DNA of 64,000 nucleotides, taken from NCBI GenBank assembly GCA_024803745.1, contig JANJXV010000188.1, positions 186,001 to 250,000 on the forward strand, read 5' to 3'. A program made the position numbers and the translations under genes. Below are positions 46,281 to 57,086 of the stretch, in pieces. Source of the stretch: Megascapheus bottae (lineage: Eukaryota; Chordata; Mammalia; Rodentia; Geomyidae). The number at the start of each line of letters is the position of its first letter. The first letter of the stretch is position 1. A model generated the notes under the pieces. The model was given only the letters and a program-made list of their open reading frames with translations. It ran no database searches and was not told the DNA's origin.

Positions 46281-46773
46281 GTGGTTAATAATTCTTTAAG
46301 TAATTCACCTGACCCTATATTTGCCTATTCCATGTGCCTTTTTTTTAGCATAGATCTATTAAGTATGCTTTGTCAATAGTCACGTGCATGCATACTAAAT
46401 GAATGACAAACAAAAATCAGAAATGTGTACTCATATTCGTTGACTCTCTGGCTAATCCACACTCGTGTAAACATGTGATGACACACTACTCAGGAGGAAG
46501 CATAGGAGTATGCTTGGTCTCAAAAGGGAAGGCCAGGTGAAAGTCATCCTAAGGGAACACAAACATTGCCAGGGGTAAGTTCTTTTGGCTAGAGTCCCCT
46601 CAGCTTTCCTGTCTCAGGTTAGTACTATACTGCATGAGACACACGTTCCTATGGCCCTTGGTGGATACTTGGACATGTAACTCTCACAGAATTTCCACCT
46701 CAGGCTGCCTTTGAATCTCCTTGAGATCTCAGACTCTATAGTAGCTAGAGTGCAGGCATAAGCCGCTGTCACT

Positions 46774-47167
46774 GAGCCTGTTTCTTTCTTTTTTTAAAAT
46801 TAATTTATTTATTATACAGTCATTCATTTACTTACTTATCCTGACACCCAAAGTACGTATTTTTTATATTTTTATTGTAATTAATAAAAGGGTTACAAGA
46901 TATTTGCCAGATAGAAGGTGCATTAATTTACACACATTGATACCCTTTCACATGTCTAAGTACCCACTACCCTCCCCCCCACCCCGTCTTGGTTTTCTCC
47001 CTTTCTCTATCAAATTTCAAATAACCAAATACAAATAAATTCAATATGTCAGAAAACAAAGTGAGATACTGTAACAATATGAGATGCCCAAGGGACAGCA
47101 AAAGAGATGAGAGACAACATAGTACATTAAGGACAACAATCATTCATTATATGAGCCTCTTTCTTTC
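46774..47167 (-). mobile_element. LINE-1 3' end with transduced flank, inserted in copy B only
   Basis: Flanked by 15-base near-identical repeats (gagcctgtttctttc at 46,774; gagcctctttctttc at 47,153). Copy A has a single uninterrupted site at 9,985. The insert, read on -, is LINE-1 3' UTR up to its 'aataaaa' end, then about 70 bases unrelated to LINE-1 with their own 'aataaa' and an A tail. That is the hallmark of a 3' transduction. Confidence 0.75.
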
Positions 47168-47544
47168 ATCTTAGAAAAGGAATGAATCAAAGCAGGGCAG
47201 GACAGATGACTTTTGGATTGTTTGTTTGCTTGTTTTTGTTATGCATTGAACCCGAGACCTTATTCTTAAGATAGACAACCCCACGAGCCTGTAAACCTTA
47301 ATCACTGTTCTTTTTTCAATAACTGGACTCCTCATTAGTACATTGTTGAGTATGGAGGATATTCAATGGGAAAGGGTACCTTGCTCCAATCCTCCTTATG
47401 AATGGTGGTCATCCCATATGCATGAGGTTCAAGAGACCAGAGGTCACCCACCCACACAGGACTGCAGCCTCTCAGAAAATGTCACTGGAATTGCAGAGAA
47501 TATACACTGGACTTACAACACATGGTATTCCATTTAAATGCACA

Positions 47545-47810
47545 GGGCAGGGAATGTGGCCTAGGGGTAGAATGCTTGCCAGGCATGCACAAATCCCTAG
47601 GTTCAACTCCACAGTAGAACAGAAACAGGAAAACCTGCAAAGAGGTGCTGAGAAACAAGAGGTAGAGCCTTGGCCAGAATCTCTAGGAAACACTAAACCC
47701 CAAATAACTACTCCAGAAAAGCAGGCAGTGACCCTGTGGCTCAAACGCTAGAGCTCTAAACATAGGAAAAAATGAAGTTTAAGGACAGCTCCCAAGCATG
47801 TATTTAAAGA
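47545..47810 (+). mobile_element. ID-like SINE and diverged Geo half in copy B
   Basis: Same elements as 10,388-10,650. Confidence 0.65.
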
Positions 47811-47917
47811 TATCCAGACAGATAAAAGAAAAAAATTATCTTTGGCAATTCAGTCTAGGCTTCTGACACTTACATATATCCATAGAAGAGAGAGATGCAC
47901 AAATATATAAGTATATA

Positions 47918-47918
47918 T

Positions 47919-47965
<47 letters not shown>

Positions 47966-47980
47966 TGAGTGTGTGTGTGC
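47918..47980. repeat. (GT)n microsatellite
   Basis: Expanded in copy B; copy A at 10,770-10,795 has only a short GT run. Confidence 0.95.
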
Positions 47981-48372
47981 TCAAGAAACTCAAGGGTATG
48001 ATGTAACATAGTGGAGATAGAAAGCAGCTGCTCTATATAGTCGAGAGTTCCAGTATCCCTAGATCTAATGACTCTCCTCAGTGTGTAGGCCCTTCCACTG
48101 TTAAAGAAGCTTCATTCTTGTACAGATGTTCCATGTCTTATGATGTCCTGTAATGCTGACTTCTATGCAGTCCAATAATTGCTAGAAAAGTGATTTCACT
48201 GCAGAAAATGGACAAACATATTTCTGAATTCAAATAATGCCAATGAGGCTAATAGGCCTCAAAGGAGTATGTCACCAGATGACCATGAAACTCACATTTA
48301 AGAAGCAGCACACAGAACATTCTCCAACAATGATCCACTGCCAGGATACACAAATAGCCTAAAAGAATACCA

Positions 48373-49389
48373 AACATGCACATCATTGCTCATATCTGGC
48401 TGAATGTGGGGTTTGTATGAGGTTACACCATAAAATAGACTTCTGATTCAAACCAGTGGAAAGAGACAATGAAGGACACTGCATATTAATGAAGGGAATG
48501 ATCTAAGGGGAAAACACCCAAGAAGAGGTAAATAAACATTGATGCACAAACCAATGAATCAACTATGTACACTTTATTTTATTTTTATTTTTTTTGCCAG
48601 TCCTGGGCTTGAGCTCAGGGCCTGAGCACTGTCCTTGGACTTTCTCAAGGCTGGAGGTCTGCCACTTGAGCCTCAGCACCACTTCTGGCTTTTTTTCTAT
48701 GTATGTGGTACCGAGTAATCGAACCCGGGTCTTCCTGCATGCTAGGCAAGCACTCAACCACTAGGCCAAACTCCCGGCCCATCAACTATGTACACTTTAA
48801 AACAGTGTCTTAAGGCTAACCAAAGATGATGGCTCCCTTCAACAATAGATGTTAACAATCTACTCTCAGCAAAGTAAAGGATAACCCAACTAAATCATCT
48901 GTGAAGACCAGGTTGAAACATATGAGAAAACAATTACCCAATATACTTATCAGTTTGCCATATATATATATATATAAATACATAGCTATATACTGATGTA
49001 TACATGGGTTAAACAATAGGTACATATACGTACTCAGAAACATATCTCTATGAAAGACACTGTATAGAAAAACATATTTTTCTTGTGGGGTTTTGCTGAT
49101 TCTGTTTTCTTATTTCTTTCTGTACATTTGTTTTCGTGTGTATCTTGGGTAGGAACACAGAACTCAGGACAAAAGTGTGAAAATGTCCATCAGTGATGTT
49201 CAATAGACATTGTACTGAAAGACATCTACACAAGTCACATGTAGAAACAGAAGCAGGAAACTGATAGTTTGCGGAAGGATTGACACTGGAGAAAAGGAAA
49301 AGAACTCAACACATGTCCTATGTAACTGTAACCATTCTACGCATCTGTGAAAATAATGTAACTTCTTTACATAGTGATAAAAAAATACA
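48373..49389. other. Copy B sequence missing from copy A
   Basis: First part of the 3.8-kb stretch lost from copy A; it contains one IDL-Geo SINE and no recognised exon. Confidence 0.6.
48558..48799 (-). mobile_element. IDL-Geo SINE with 19-base target duplication; source of a transduction
   Basis: The SINE at 48,577-48,780 is flanked by atcaactatgtacacttta on both sides (48,558-48,576 and 48,781-48,799). Its 3' flank (48,533-48,575) reappears with the SINE at 26,945-27,193. Confidence 0.9.
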
Positions 49390-49590
49390 GTGAGAGCCTG
49401 GTTGGTGCTGGTGGGAGGCTGAGATCAGAGGATCACGGTGCCTGTGCAGAAAAGTCCCCATGAAATGTTCCTGCCACATAGCCACTGAAAACTCCACAAG
49501 TAGACATGGGGCTTGAAGCTGCAGTACTCTAGCTTTGAGCAAAAAGAGCTCTAGAACAACGTCCAGGTCCTGAGTACAAATTCCTAAAGA
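49390..49590 (+). mobile_element. Diverged B1-Geo SINE
   Basis: 'gtgggaggctgagatcagaggatcacgg', then 'gcagtactctagctttgagcaaaaagagctctag', 'gtccaggtcctgagtac'. Confidence 0.65.
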
Positions 49591-49789
49591 CAGGAAGGGA
49601 AAGGTTGGAGACCTTGATAATGCTCAGGTGCTCATGGGATCCAAGCTATGTGACCGCAGCTGGGAGAGACTGCAGGCTACATGGGTCCTCTGCAAGCTGG
49701 CCACCAGCAGGAAGGAGGGGCCCAGTCCTCCACCTCACTCCTGAGGACAGATGTGCATTCAGTCGCTCGGGCCCCTGCCAAACGCTCTA

Positions 49790-50800
49790 GGAATAAGTGG
49801 GAGAATGTGGGGGGAGCGATGAAGGCACCAGGAAGACAGCAGAAGCACACGTGTGTCCAGGAGCAGGTAGGAAAGAGGTCCCTGTGGCTGGAGAGACATG
49901 ACAGAACACACTTCCCAGACCAGGAAATGGCCGCACAGGTCCATACTGAAATACAGTGTTCCCCAAACCCACTCCTGACAGCCACAAAATGAGGAAGTCA
50001 AACTTCCCTTGGCCCACACTCACACATGCTCTACCCAGGTGTCAGTCCTCGGGTCCCAGTAAGGAAGGGGTTGTGCCCTGTCTAGACAACAACTGTGTAT
50101 CAGGGACAGAGCACCTTTGCCTGAGCCTCAGTGATTTTCTACTTGCAGCATGGCAACTGGTGAGACTTGACCCTGAAGCCTGACCACTGGGGAGTCCATA
50201 GCATCTCTCAGAAATCTTCATCTTAAGGTTCACCTTTCATGTCTTAGAAGACAAGTGAAGAGCAGAGTGGGACTTGAGAGAAAAGGGGTTTAAGTTTGGG
50301 TCCCATGAGGCTGAGAACCCAATTGTGTCTCCTCCAGGGTGGTGTCAACTCCACTCAGGTCTACCCCAGGACCACAGAATTGAGGTGCTGGGGCAACAGT
50401 GGACAGCTGTATCCTGCTCAGAGCCAGCACATGGATAGAGAAGGGGACCTTTGGAGAGAGAGTGTCAGAAGGAAGGGGTCAATTGAAGGGACCTCCACAG
50501 ATGACCTCACTGCCTCACAATGGAACTTAGGACCTTGGTATCCTGGCACCCACAGTCAACACAAGGCCCACACCACTCACTTGTGTGGCTAGCAGACGTT
50601 CAGGAGATGTTTGCCAGTTTTTCCTGAAATGGGAGAGGCTCAGGCCTCATGGAAGAGTGCAGAGGGTGCCTGGCACACGTGTGTCCAAACAAGGCCAGTC
50701 CTGGCAGTGAGAACTTCTGGATCATTGGACCCCACAGGTGACATGAGGAGGCCCAGGCCAGTAAGTGGCTGGAAAGCCCACCACATCTAAGTCTCCAGTC
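49790..50800 (+). repeat. 1-kb upstream segment, copy 2 of 2 in RalGDS-like locus B
   Basis: A more diverged relative of 45,200-46,200, recognisable from 'tacagtgttccccaa' near 49,955 through 'gtcagaaggaaggggtcaa' (50,464) to 'cacaggtgacatgaggagg' (50,733). It lies directly upstream of the first REM exon and contains the best candidate start exon. Its partner in copy A is the single 8,420-9,370 segment. Confidence 0.72.
50738..50760 (+). CDS. Candidate first coding exon of RalGDS-like copy B
   Basis: A small putative exon lies between a CACAG acceptor and a GTAAGT donor. It contains ATG at 50,743 followed by five codons (M R R P R P), ending in phase 0, which joins in frame to the REM exon at 51,192. 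The same acceptor, ATG and donor architecture recurs at 9,307-9,329 and 46,140-46,162, where the peptide is MGRFRA and the donor GTGAGA. This is an inference from splice signals and phase; no homologous N-terminus was recognised. Confidence 0.35.
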
Positions 50801-50828
50801 ATTACCAGCTCACCATTTCCTCTGTCTA

Positions 50829-50831
<3 letters not shown>

Positions 50832-50911
<80 letters not shown>

Positions 50912-51080
50912 CAGAGACAGAGACAGAGACAGAGACAGAGACAGAGAGAGGCAGACAAACAGACAGACACAGACACAGAGAGAGGCATACAGACAGAAAG
51001 ACATGGAGACAGAAGGACTGACAGAGTGACAAGAGAGTAAGACAGAGAGACAGGAAATGAGATACAGAGACAGAGACAGC
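50832..51080. repeat. Compound (TG)n-(AG)n-(ACAGAG)n tract
   Basis: TG to 50,859, then AG to about 50,905, then hexamer-like AGACAG units and a decayed purine-rich tail to 51,080, ending about 110 bases before the first REM exon. Confidence 0.93.
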
Positions 51081-51191
51081 AAGACATACATAGAATAGGA
51101 ACTTATTTTAATGTAATTCCTTGGACTGTATGTCAGAGTCCTCTTTGGTTCCCTAGATTCAGCTTAAACTATTCCCCTGGTCCCACTCCAG

Positions 51192-51361
51192 GATAAAGTT
51201 CCAAGCCAGGATGAGGGCTGCAGGGCAGGCACCCTGGAGCAGCTGGTGGAACACTTGGTGCCTGCCCAGCTGACCGGGGAACACTTCTTCATCCCCACCT
51301 TCCTCTCCACTTACCGAAAATTCACCAGCACCGAACAGGTCCTGGACCTGCTCTTCCAAAC
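51192..51361 (+). CDS. RalGDS-like copy B exon: REM (RasGEF_N) domain, first part
   Basis: The exon follows a polypyrimidine tract and CCAG acceptor and ends at AC|GTGAGT in phase 2. It reads about 56 codons including GTLEQLVEHLVPAQL and FIPTFLSTYRKFTSTEQVLD. These correspond to the start of the Ras exchanger motif, which in RalGDS proteins begins with a 'TLE.LVEHLVP' helix and then an 'FL.TYR.FT...VLDLL' segment. The REM domain stabilises the catalytic CDC25 domain. Copy A lacks this exon through the 3.8-kb deletion. No lesion was seen within it. Confidence 0.85.
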
Positions 51362-51852
51362 GTGAGTACCAACTGCAAGGGCAGTGGACTCTTTTTCTCC
51401 ACGGGACCCTGGGAATGACCTGCACAACTCTCAGGGCTACTGTGATCCTGTGGAGTGGGGGTGGGCGGAGAAGCATCTTAAGTTATGCCAGGGCCATGGG
51501 AAATGCCTTGTGTGCTCCCTAGTAGTGTAGGCTCAGACCTGTGACCTTCTTCCTCAGAACACAGCTTTCTGCCTCCAAACTCTGAGCCCTCAGACAAAGC
51601 ACACTTTCCCTGTTTGCAGAATGGTTCCTCAACTACATATAGACAGAGCAAGGATAGCTGAAGGCAGAGTGAGAGACCCTTGGCCCACAGGATTCTCAAC
51701 GGAGAAAAGGCTTGTGCCTTTCCATTGCATAGAGGTTGAAGCCCCTACGAGTCTGGACATGTTTGTAGGGAGAAAGCACAAATAAGCCGCACTGTTGCAA
51801 GCTGGATAAAACACAGGAAGAGACAGCCAGTAACTGTGCAATTCCTCCACAG

Positions 51853-51948
51853 GTTCAGTAGAGGTGAGGCCTTCAAGGACTCCTCTACACAGGATGAAAT
51901 CCTGCCTTTCTCCAGCCAGGATGGCATGCCACAGGACAAACTCAGAAA
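51853..51948 (+). CDS. RalGDS-like copy B exon: REM domain, second part
   Basis: The acceptor is CCACAG and the donor AAA|GTGAGT. One base completes the Thr codon from the preceding exon, 31 codons follow (ending near DGMPQDKLR), and two bases carry into the next exon. Across the junction it gives DKLR-N-AISSIL, matching the 'D.L.NAISSIL' segment of RalGDS. It is absent from copy A. Phase agreement on both sides supports it as a genuine exon. Confidence 0.8.
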
Positions 51949-52695
51949 GTGAGTGGACTTTGGTCGCAAAGGAGGGCATCTGTGTGCAGAGTGGAGCCAG
52001 GTTTGAGTGTAGCGTGGTGGGCAAGCTCAGGATCCCAGAGATCTTGACGTTCTCACCACAGGGTTGAAGTGTGGCATATGTATGCAGGAGGAGGCTGACC
52101 CATGACCGGGAGTGCTGTTGGGATCACTGGTGGAGGCTTCAACTCAGAGCTGAGCCCTGTGCTAACCCATCCTCTCCACAGCCCCTGATGCCCAGCCTTG
52201 CCTGTCCTCACCATGGCCTGGCAAACAGGAGTAGAGCATTGATGTCATGTTTTAGGACTTCTACTGACCCTAGGAAGGCTGGCAGAGTAGAAGGCCTGGC
52301 TGGGTCACCAAGAGAACAGTGAGGTGGGGAGATAGCCCACGTGTGGCTCTTGGAACGGAGGCAGCAAAGTCCCCAGTGGATGTGAACCAGCAGCCAGTTC
52401 ATGCCAGGCATACAACAGACCCCATGGAGACTCCATGCAGTGGGGAGGGATTGGAGAGCTGCAGGAGTATGGGGAGCTCCCTGGAGAGGGCAGAGTTGCT
52501 CATCCCATGATTGGGTGCTGGCTCCCTGGAATTCCCTTCAATCCCTCCTTGGTTTCTGAGGACTGTCACTACCTCCACCACCAAAGAAGCTTGGCTTGGG
52601 GAGATACTGATGTCCATGTTTCAAATGAGTGCTGAGAGTGTCTGGGGTAGCCGCTGGCCAGGTTTCTGACTCTGCTGCCCACCATCTTCCCCTAG

Positions 52696-52889
52696 TGCCA
52701 TCTCTTCTATCCTGGACATGTGACTGGATGAGTACTGGGAGGACTTCTGCCAGCCTGCATCCTTTGCCTGTCTCAAGCAGTTGCTGGCTCATCTGAAGAG
52801 GCACATGACTGGAACACATGTGGAGAGCCAGGCACAACTGCTCTTGAGTCAGATGGAGGCCCAAGAGCCAAGCCAGACACAGCCTGATG
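52696..52889 (+). CDS. RalGDS-like copy B exon: REM domain end, with premature TGA
   Basis: This 194-bp exon lies between CCCCTAG and GATG|GTGTGG and encodes the end of the REM region: AISSILDM, then a stop, then LDEYWEDFCQP, CLKQLLAHLKRHM and the QLLLSQMEAQEPSQ helix. RalGDS has Trp in 'ISSILGTWLD' at the stop position. Copy A at 11,753-11,755 keeps TGG, so the TGA at 52,721-52,723 is a G-to-A nonsense change specific to copy B. The exon ends in phase 1 and joins in frame to the exon at 53,558. Confidence 0.82.
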
Positions 52890-53557
52890 GTGTGGAAACT
52901 GGGTGGGAAGACAGAAGAAAGAGGCGGGATGAATGTGGGCCATAACAGGGTGGAAAGGCTCTAATATAGGCCTTCTGCCATGAAGAAGAAAGACGCTGGA
53001 ATATAGAGACTGTGCACAGAAGTTGAAAATGAGGATGTGTAGAGGGATCCAGGTTATGAAGTCAAAGGGAAGAGGGTCTTTATTCTCTTATCAAAGACTC
53101 AGGACAAATCCTTCATGGAGAGGGCCTTGTCTTCTCCTGCAGCTCTAGCATTAGCCCAGTGTTTGTCTAAGTATAAGAAGAGGGCAGCATTGAGCTCCAA
53201 GCTCTGGCATGCTGCCTAATTGCAGGAACATTACCAGGATTAGACCAACACCCAAAGTCAGCCTTGACTCTACTGTACCACGAGATGGGAGCAGCAGCAT
53301 CAGATGTGGGTGGCAGCCATGTCTTCCCGGGACTCTGAGGCTATGTCACATGCAGTGCCAGCCTCCTTTGCTCTGCTGACTGGGAGCCAGTTTGAAACTT
53401 GGCCTCATGGCAGACTCCCAAGGAAGCCTGGAATCCATATCCTGGGAAGCAACAAGCTAGCACCTGGTCCACAGCTTGGGTGGGATCCCTTAATATATGG
53501 AGAATCGAAACAGGACCCGGCATGCTTTCCTCACAGGATCTTCCTCTCCTTCTTCAG

Positions 53558-53649
53558 GGAGCACAGGGGAGGGACTGAACAAGGAGAAGAATGAGGTCTT
53601 AGATTTCCCTCCCCTGTTGGTGGCTGAGCAGCTCACCAGGATGGACTCG
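53558..53649 (+). CDS. RalGDS-like copy B exon: entry to RasGEF domain
   Basis: It is bounded by TTCTTCAG and TCG|GTGAGG. In phase it reads GSTGEGLN..., then VLDFPPLLVAEQLTRMDS, matching the RalGDS segment 'FPPDLVAEQFTLMDA' that opens the CDC25 catalytic domain. The long proline-rich insert that RalGDS carries between its REM and CDC25 domains is missing, giving a much shorter linker. The corresponding copy A exon is 12,568-12,659. Confidence 0.82.
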
Positions 53650-54250
53650 GTGAGGCCCTGGGCAGCACAGGGTGGACGAGGTTTCCTTCTGTGCATGGCT
53701 GTCTTCTCATCCTTCTCCTTCCCCTAGAGCCCAAGCTTTCATCCAGCCTGATCTTCACCTTGGATCATGCTTCCTAGCATCACTCTCAAGTGCAGACACT
53801 AAATTGTACATAAGACCTCTGTGTCCCAGGAGCTATGCGTGGAGAGGTGCAGCCAGAATTGCAGCTCCTCCGCATTTGGCAGGGACCACATGAGCTCAAG
53901 CAATTATGAGGATTCTGGTGTGTGTGCCAGAGCCTAGTGCAGAAAACAGAAAGTTCTTCAGAAGCAGCCTCTGTGGATATGCACCATAGGACAGGCATGG
54001 GGTGACTTGGGGAGGGCAGAAATTCGGCCTAGGCCAAGGAGGAAGAGTCACATTGCACAGCAGACCCTGACATGAGGTAGGGACACTCAGGTGCCCTCCA
54101 GGGGTGCGAAGCGGCATGATATCCCTACAAAGCCATGCCAAGCCTCAGAGACCCCTGCACAGCCCGAGTTCTCAGCCCAACTATGGGACCCAATCTGGGG
54201 CTGGGCACTCTGCTGTGTGCCAGGCAATGAGACACTCCTTCCTTTGGCAG

Positions 54251-54466
54251 GAGCTGTTCCTGAAGGTGGTGCCCCACCACTGCCTGCATTCTGCCATTTC
54301 CCAGAAGGACAGACATGACATGGAGAACTTGGCCCCCACCATCCGGGCCACCTTCACACAGTTTGACCAGGTGTTCTCCTGCGTGCTCACCACCTGCTTA
54401 GGGGGCCACAGCATGCAGCCCTGCTCCAGGGCAAGGGTGCTAGAGCATTGGATCTCGGTGGCCATG
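54251..54466 (+). CDS. RalGDS-like copy B exon: RasGEF domain core
   Basis: Exactly 72 codons, phase 0 at both ends, between TTGGCAG and ATG|GTAAGA. It reads ELFLKVVPHHCLHSAISQKD, then NLAPTIRATFTQFDQV, TTCLGG and RARVLEHWISVA. This is a close match to the RalGDS block 'ELFKKVVPYHCL ... APTIRATVTQFN ... ITTCLG ... RARVVEHWIEVA', part of the Ral-binding catalytic domain. The frame is fully open here, unlike copy A, which has TAG at the Lys of 'SQKD'. Confidence 0.88.
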
Positions 54467-54795
54467 GTAAGACACAGCTGTTGCCTAGAGACTCTCCCTT
54501 CAGGGTCTTATGTTCTGAGGTGTTCCAATGTGCTCAGAGCCCTGTGTGGACTTCAGGGCCTCCTGCCCAGGGCCATCTTGTCTGGACACCCACATACCAC
54601 ACATGCAATGGTGCTCACTCCTTCCTCACACTCAGGACTCAGGGGCAACTTCACCCAGGCCTGGTCAGCCAACTCTCCCCCCCGAAACCCTATAAGCAGC
54701 TCCCCAGTATCCTTGTACTAACCCTGGCTTAGCCCAGCCAGCAAGGCATCATGTGGCAGCAGTAGCATGCAGTCTCACACCCCCTTCCCATGCAG

Positions 54796-54899
54796 GAATG
54801 CAGAGTCCTCAAGAACTTCTCCTCCCTCCATGCCATCCTCTCTGCTCTGCACAGCAGCGCCATCCAGCGCCTGGACAGCACATGGCAAGAGGTCTCCAG
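54796..54899 (+). CDS. RalGDS-like copy B exon: RasGEF domain, [12 protein letters not shown] segment
   Basis: The exon follows CATGCAG and reads [20 protein letters not shown], then [15 protein letters not shown], ending in phase 2 (AG). It matches the highly conserved RasGEF segment 'ECRILKNFSSLYAILSALQS'. The donor is GCGGGT; copy A has GTGGGT at 13,885. Copy B therefore has a rare GC donor without the usual strong GCAAGT context, which may weaken splicing. Confidence 0.85.
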
Positions 54900-55348
54900 G
54901 CGGGTCCCTCTCTCCACAGAAGCTGTGCACACACAGGGACTAGCCAGCTTCAACACCAGCCCCAGAGCCAAGCCTGTATGACCTGGGCTGCTAGCCAGGA
55001 AAACAGGGACAGTGCCTGCATTATGCCTGTTCATGCATCGGCAAATGTTCAGTTCAATGTCTCACTGAAGCTGGACAGAGACCCAGAGGAGGTGTCCAGG
55101 GTTTCTGTGGTAATTCTACATTTCTGTCCAATTGAAATCTGAGCACAGTTGTCTAATAGAACTGGGCTGGACTCCATTGGGACAGGAAGGAGAAATTTCT
55201 GCCAGATCCTGGGTCCTTGGGAGCTACATGCAATCATTTGAAAACCTCCTGTTCAGGCAACTTGCAGGCCTGACTCTAAAACAAAACCAAGCCTGTCTCC
55301 CTTCTCTCTGACTTTACCATTTGTCACTTCTCTCTGTCCCTCCTACAG

Positions 55349-55645
55349 AGACAGCATGCAGATATACCAGAAACTGTCAGAGATCGTTTCTCCTTCATGC
55401 TCTTTTTTTTTTTGCCAGTCCTGGGCTTGAGCTCAGGGCTTGAGCACTGTCCTTGGACTTTCTCAAGGCTAGGGCTCTACCACTTGAGCCTCAGCACCAC
55501 TTCTGGCTTTTTGCTATGTATGTGGGATACCGAGGAATCAAACCCGGGTCTTCATGCATGCTAGGCAAGCACTGTAACCACTAGGCCAAACTCCCGGCCC
55601 CCTCCTTCATGCTCTTACTTCCATACCAAAGTGCTACTCTTTCAG
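55349..55645 (+). CDS. RalGDS-like copy B exon interrupted by an IDL-Geo SINE
   Basis: The ancestral exon (85 bp in copy A, 14,333-14,417) encodes R-DSMQIYQKLSEIVSP... and ends TTTCAG|GTAGAG in phase 0, matching 'DSFRIFQKLSEIFSDEN' of RalGDS. In copy B a reversed SINE (about 55,405-55,601) sits after the codons for SEIVSPSCS. Reading into it gives a poly-Phe run and a TGA at 55,428-55,430. The target duplication ctccttcatgctctt flanks the SINE (55,390-55,404 and 55,602-55,616), proving insertion into the exon. Confidence 0.85.
55405..55601 (-). mobile_element. IDL-Geo SINE in a RasGEF exon of copy B
   Basis: Full-length reversed dimer from poly-T to 'aggccaaactcccggccc', flanked by ctccttcatgctctt on both sides. 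It is absent from copy A, so it inserted after the duplication. Confidence 0.92.
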
Positions 55646-55724
55646 GTAGAGAGAAAGGGGTCAGAAAAAACAGGGCTAAGAAGGCAAAAGTGGGATCCAG
55701 TTCCAAAAAAGAAATGCTTTCACA

Positions 55725-55935
55725 TTTTTGTTTTTCTCTCCATTCTGGATCTTGAACTCAGGGCATGGCTGTTGTCCACAGTTTTTAATACTCAGTGTCC
55801 TTCATTTTCAGTCCCAAGCCCACTCCATGTTTGGAGTTGATTGTAATTCACAGACTCAGTGACTGTGGTTTGAACTCGGATCCTCCGATCTCAGGCTCTT
55901 GAGTACCTGGTATGTAAGTCAGCTGCACTGCTCAG
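55725..55935 (-). mobile_element. Old B1-Geo SINE in copy B intron
   Basis: Same element as 14,490-14,700, so it predates the duplication. Confidence 0.6.
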
Positions 55936-57086
55936 GAGTGAGTTGCTCTGCCATGGGATATTTCACAGCTGTCCTTGGAGCCAAACAGACATGGCACTCA
56001 CTTGGTTTGAATCTTAACATTCAGACCGAGGATGTCTACCTGAAGGAACTTGGTCTCTCTGTTCTCCCTAGAGCAGATGCTGCTCACCGCCATACAAACA
56101 CAGAGAAGGACTAGACAGGGGAACTGAAGGTGGATGGGGGTTTTCTTGACAAGGGAGGCCAGGCACTGCTCACTCAGCCCTGAAATCTCAGCTGGACATG
56201 ACTGCGATCCCAAACCTTGAGACTCAACCATGAAACCTCCCAAGTGAACTAGTCGCTTAGATAGAGTCACCCACACAGATCAAGAAAGGAAAAGATGTAT
56301 CTACCTCTACATTCCAACATACTGAGCTCCTTCACACACGATTCCAGAAGCCTCAGTGGGAAGGGCTACAGATTGCACTCCTCAATGCCTTGACCCGCTT
56401 ATCCACTACAGTATATCTGGGGAACTCCCCACCCAGATGCATAGAAAAAGATTTCTGTCAGGGCACAGACACATAGGGAAGTGCTTTGTGGGACAGAAGC
56501 TTTCTCATGATTCAGAGCCCCTCCCCTAGGTGAGGAAATCCAGAACTTTTTTTTAGTAAGTTAGCTGAAAGTCCATAATCCTCTCCCTCCTGGACTCTTC
56601 TCCCCTCCGGCCCATGACAATTATGGGAGCACTCACTGACTGGACCCTGCTCACAGAGTTAGAGTGTCTCTTCTATGATTGCCTACAGTGAAGTGGACAG
56701 GCCACCATCCCTTCCTATTCCTCGGTCCCCTCCTGTCACCTATGAAGTCTGAGGAATTTGGATGATTGGTGAGACAATAAGGAGAAACAAATTTCCAGGA
56801 GTCCAGAGAAGGCATTGGCACAGAGACTCAGGGCAGCACCAACAGTGGGAGAAACCACTGGATCCCATAGCGCTAAGAGGAACGTCATTTATTTGCAGAG
56901 TTTGCGGATGAGGAAGCAGGCAGAGAGAGGCCAGTTCACAGCATGGCATCCCACAGATCTGCTGAGGCAGAGACTTAACCAGAACAAAGCAGCAGGTGGC
57001 ACTAGCTTTGGCACCATCCATGCTCAGGTCAGGGACAAAGGTTGAGAGGACACATGTCTCAGGAATTCTGCTCTCCATTGTGACAG

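Noticed and set aside
50722..51091. Overlapping frames with Ser-Leu and Arg-Glu repeats
   Set aside because: They are translations of the TG/AG simple repeat.
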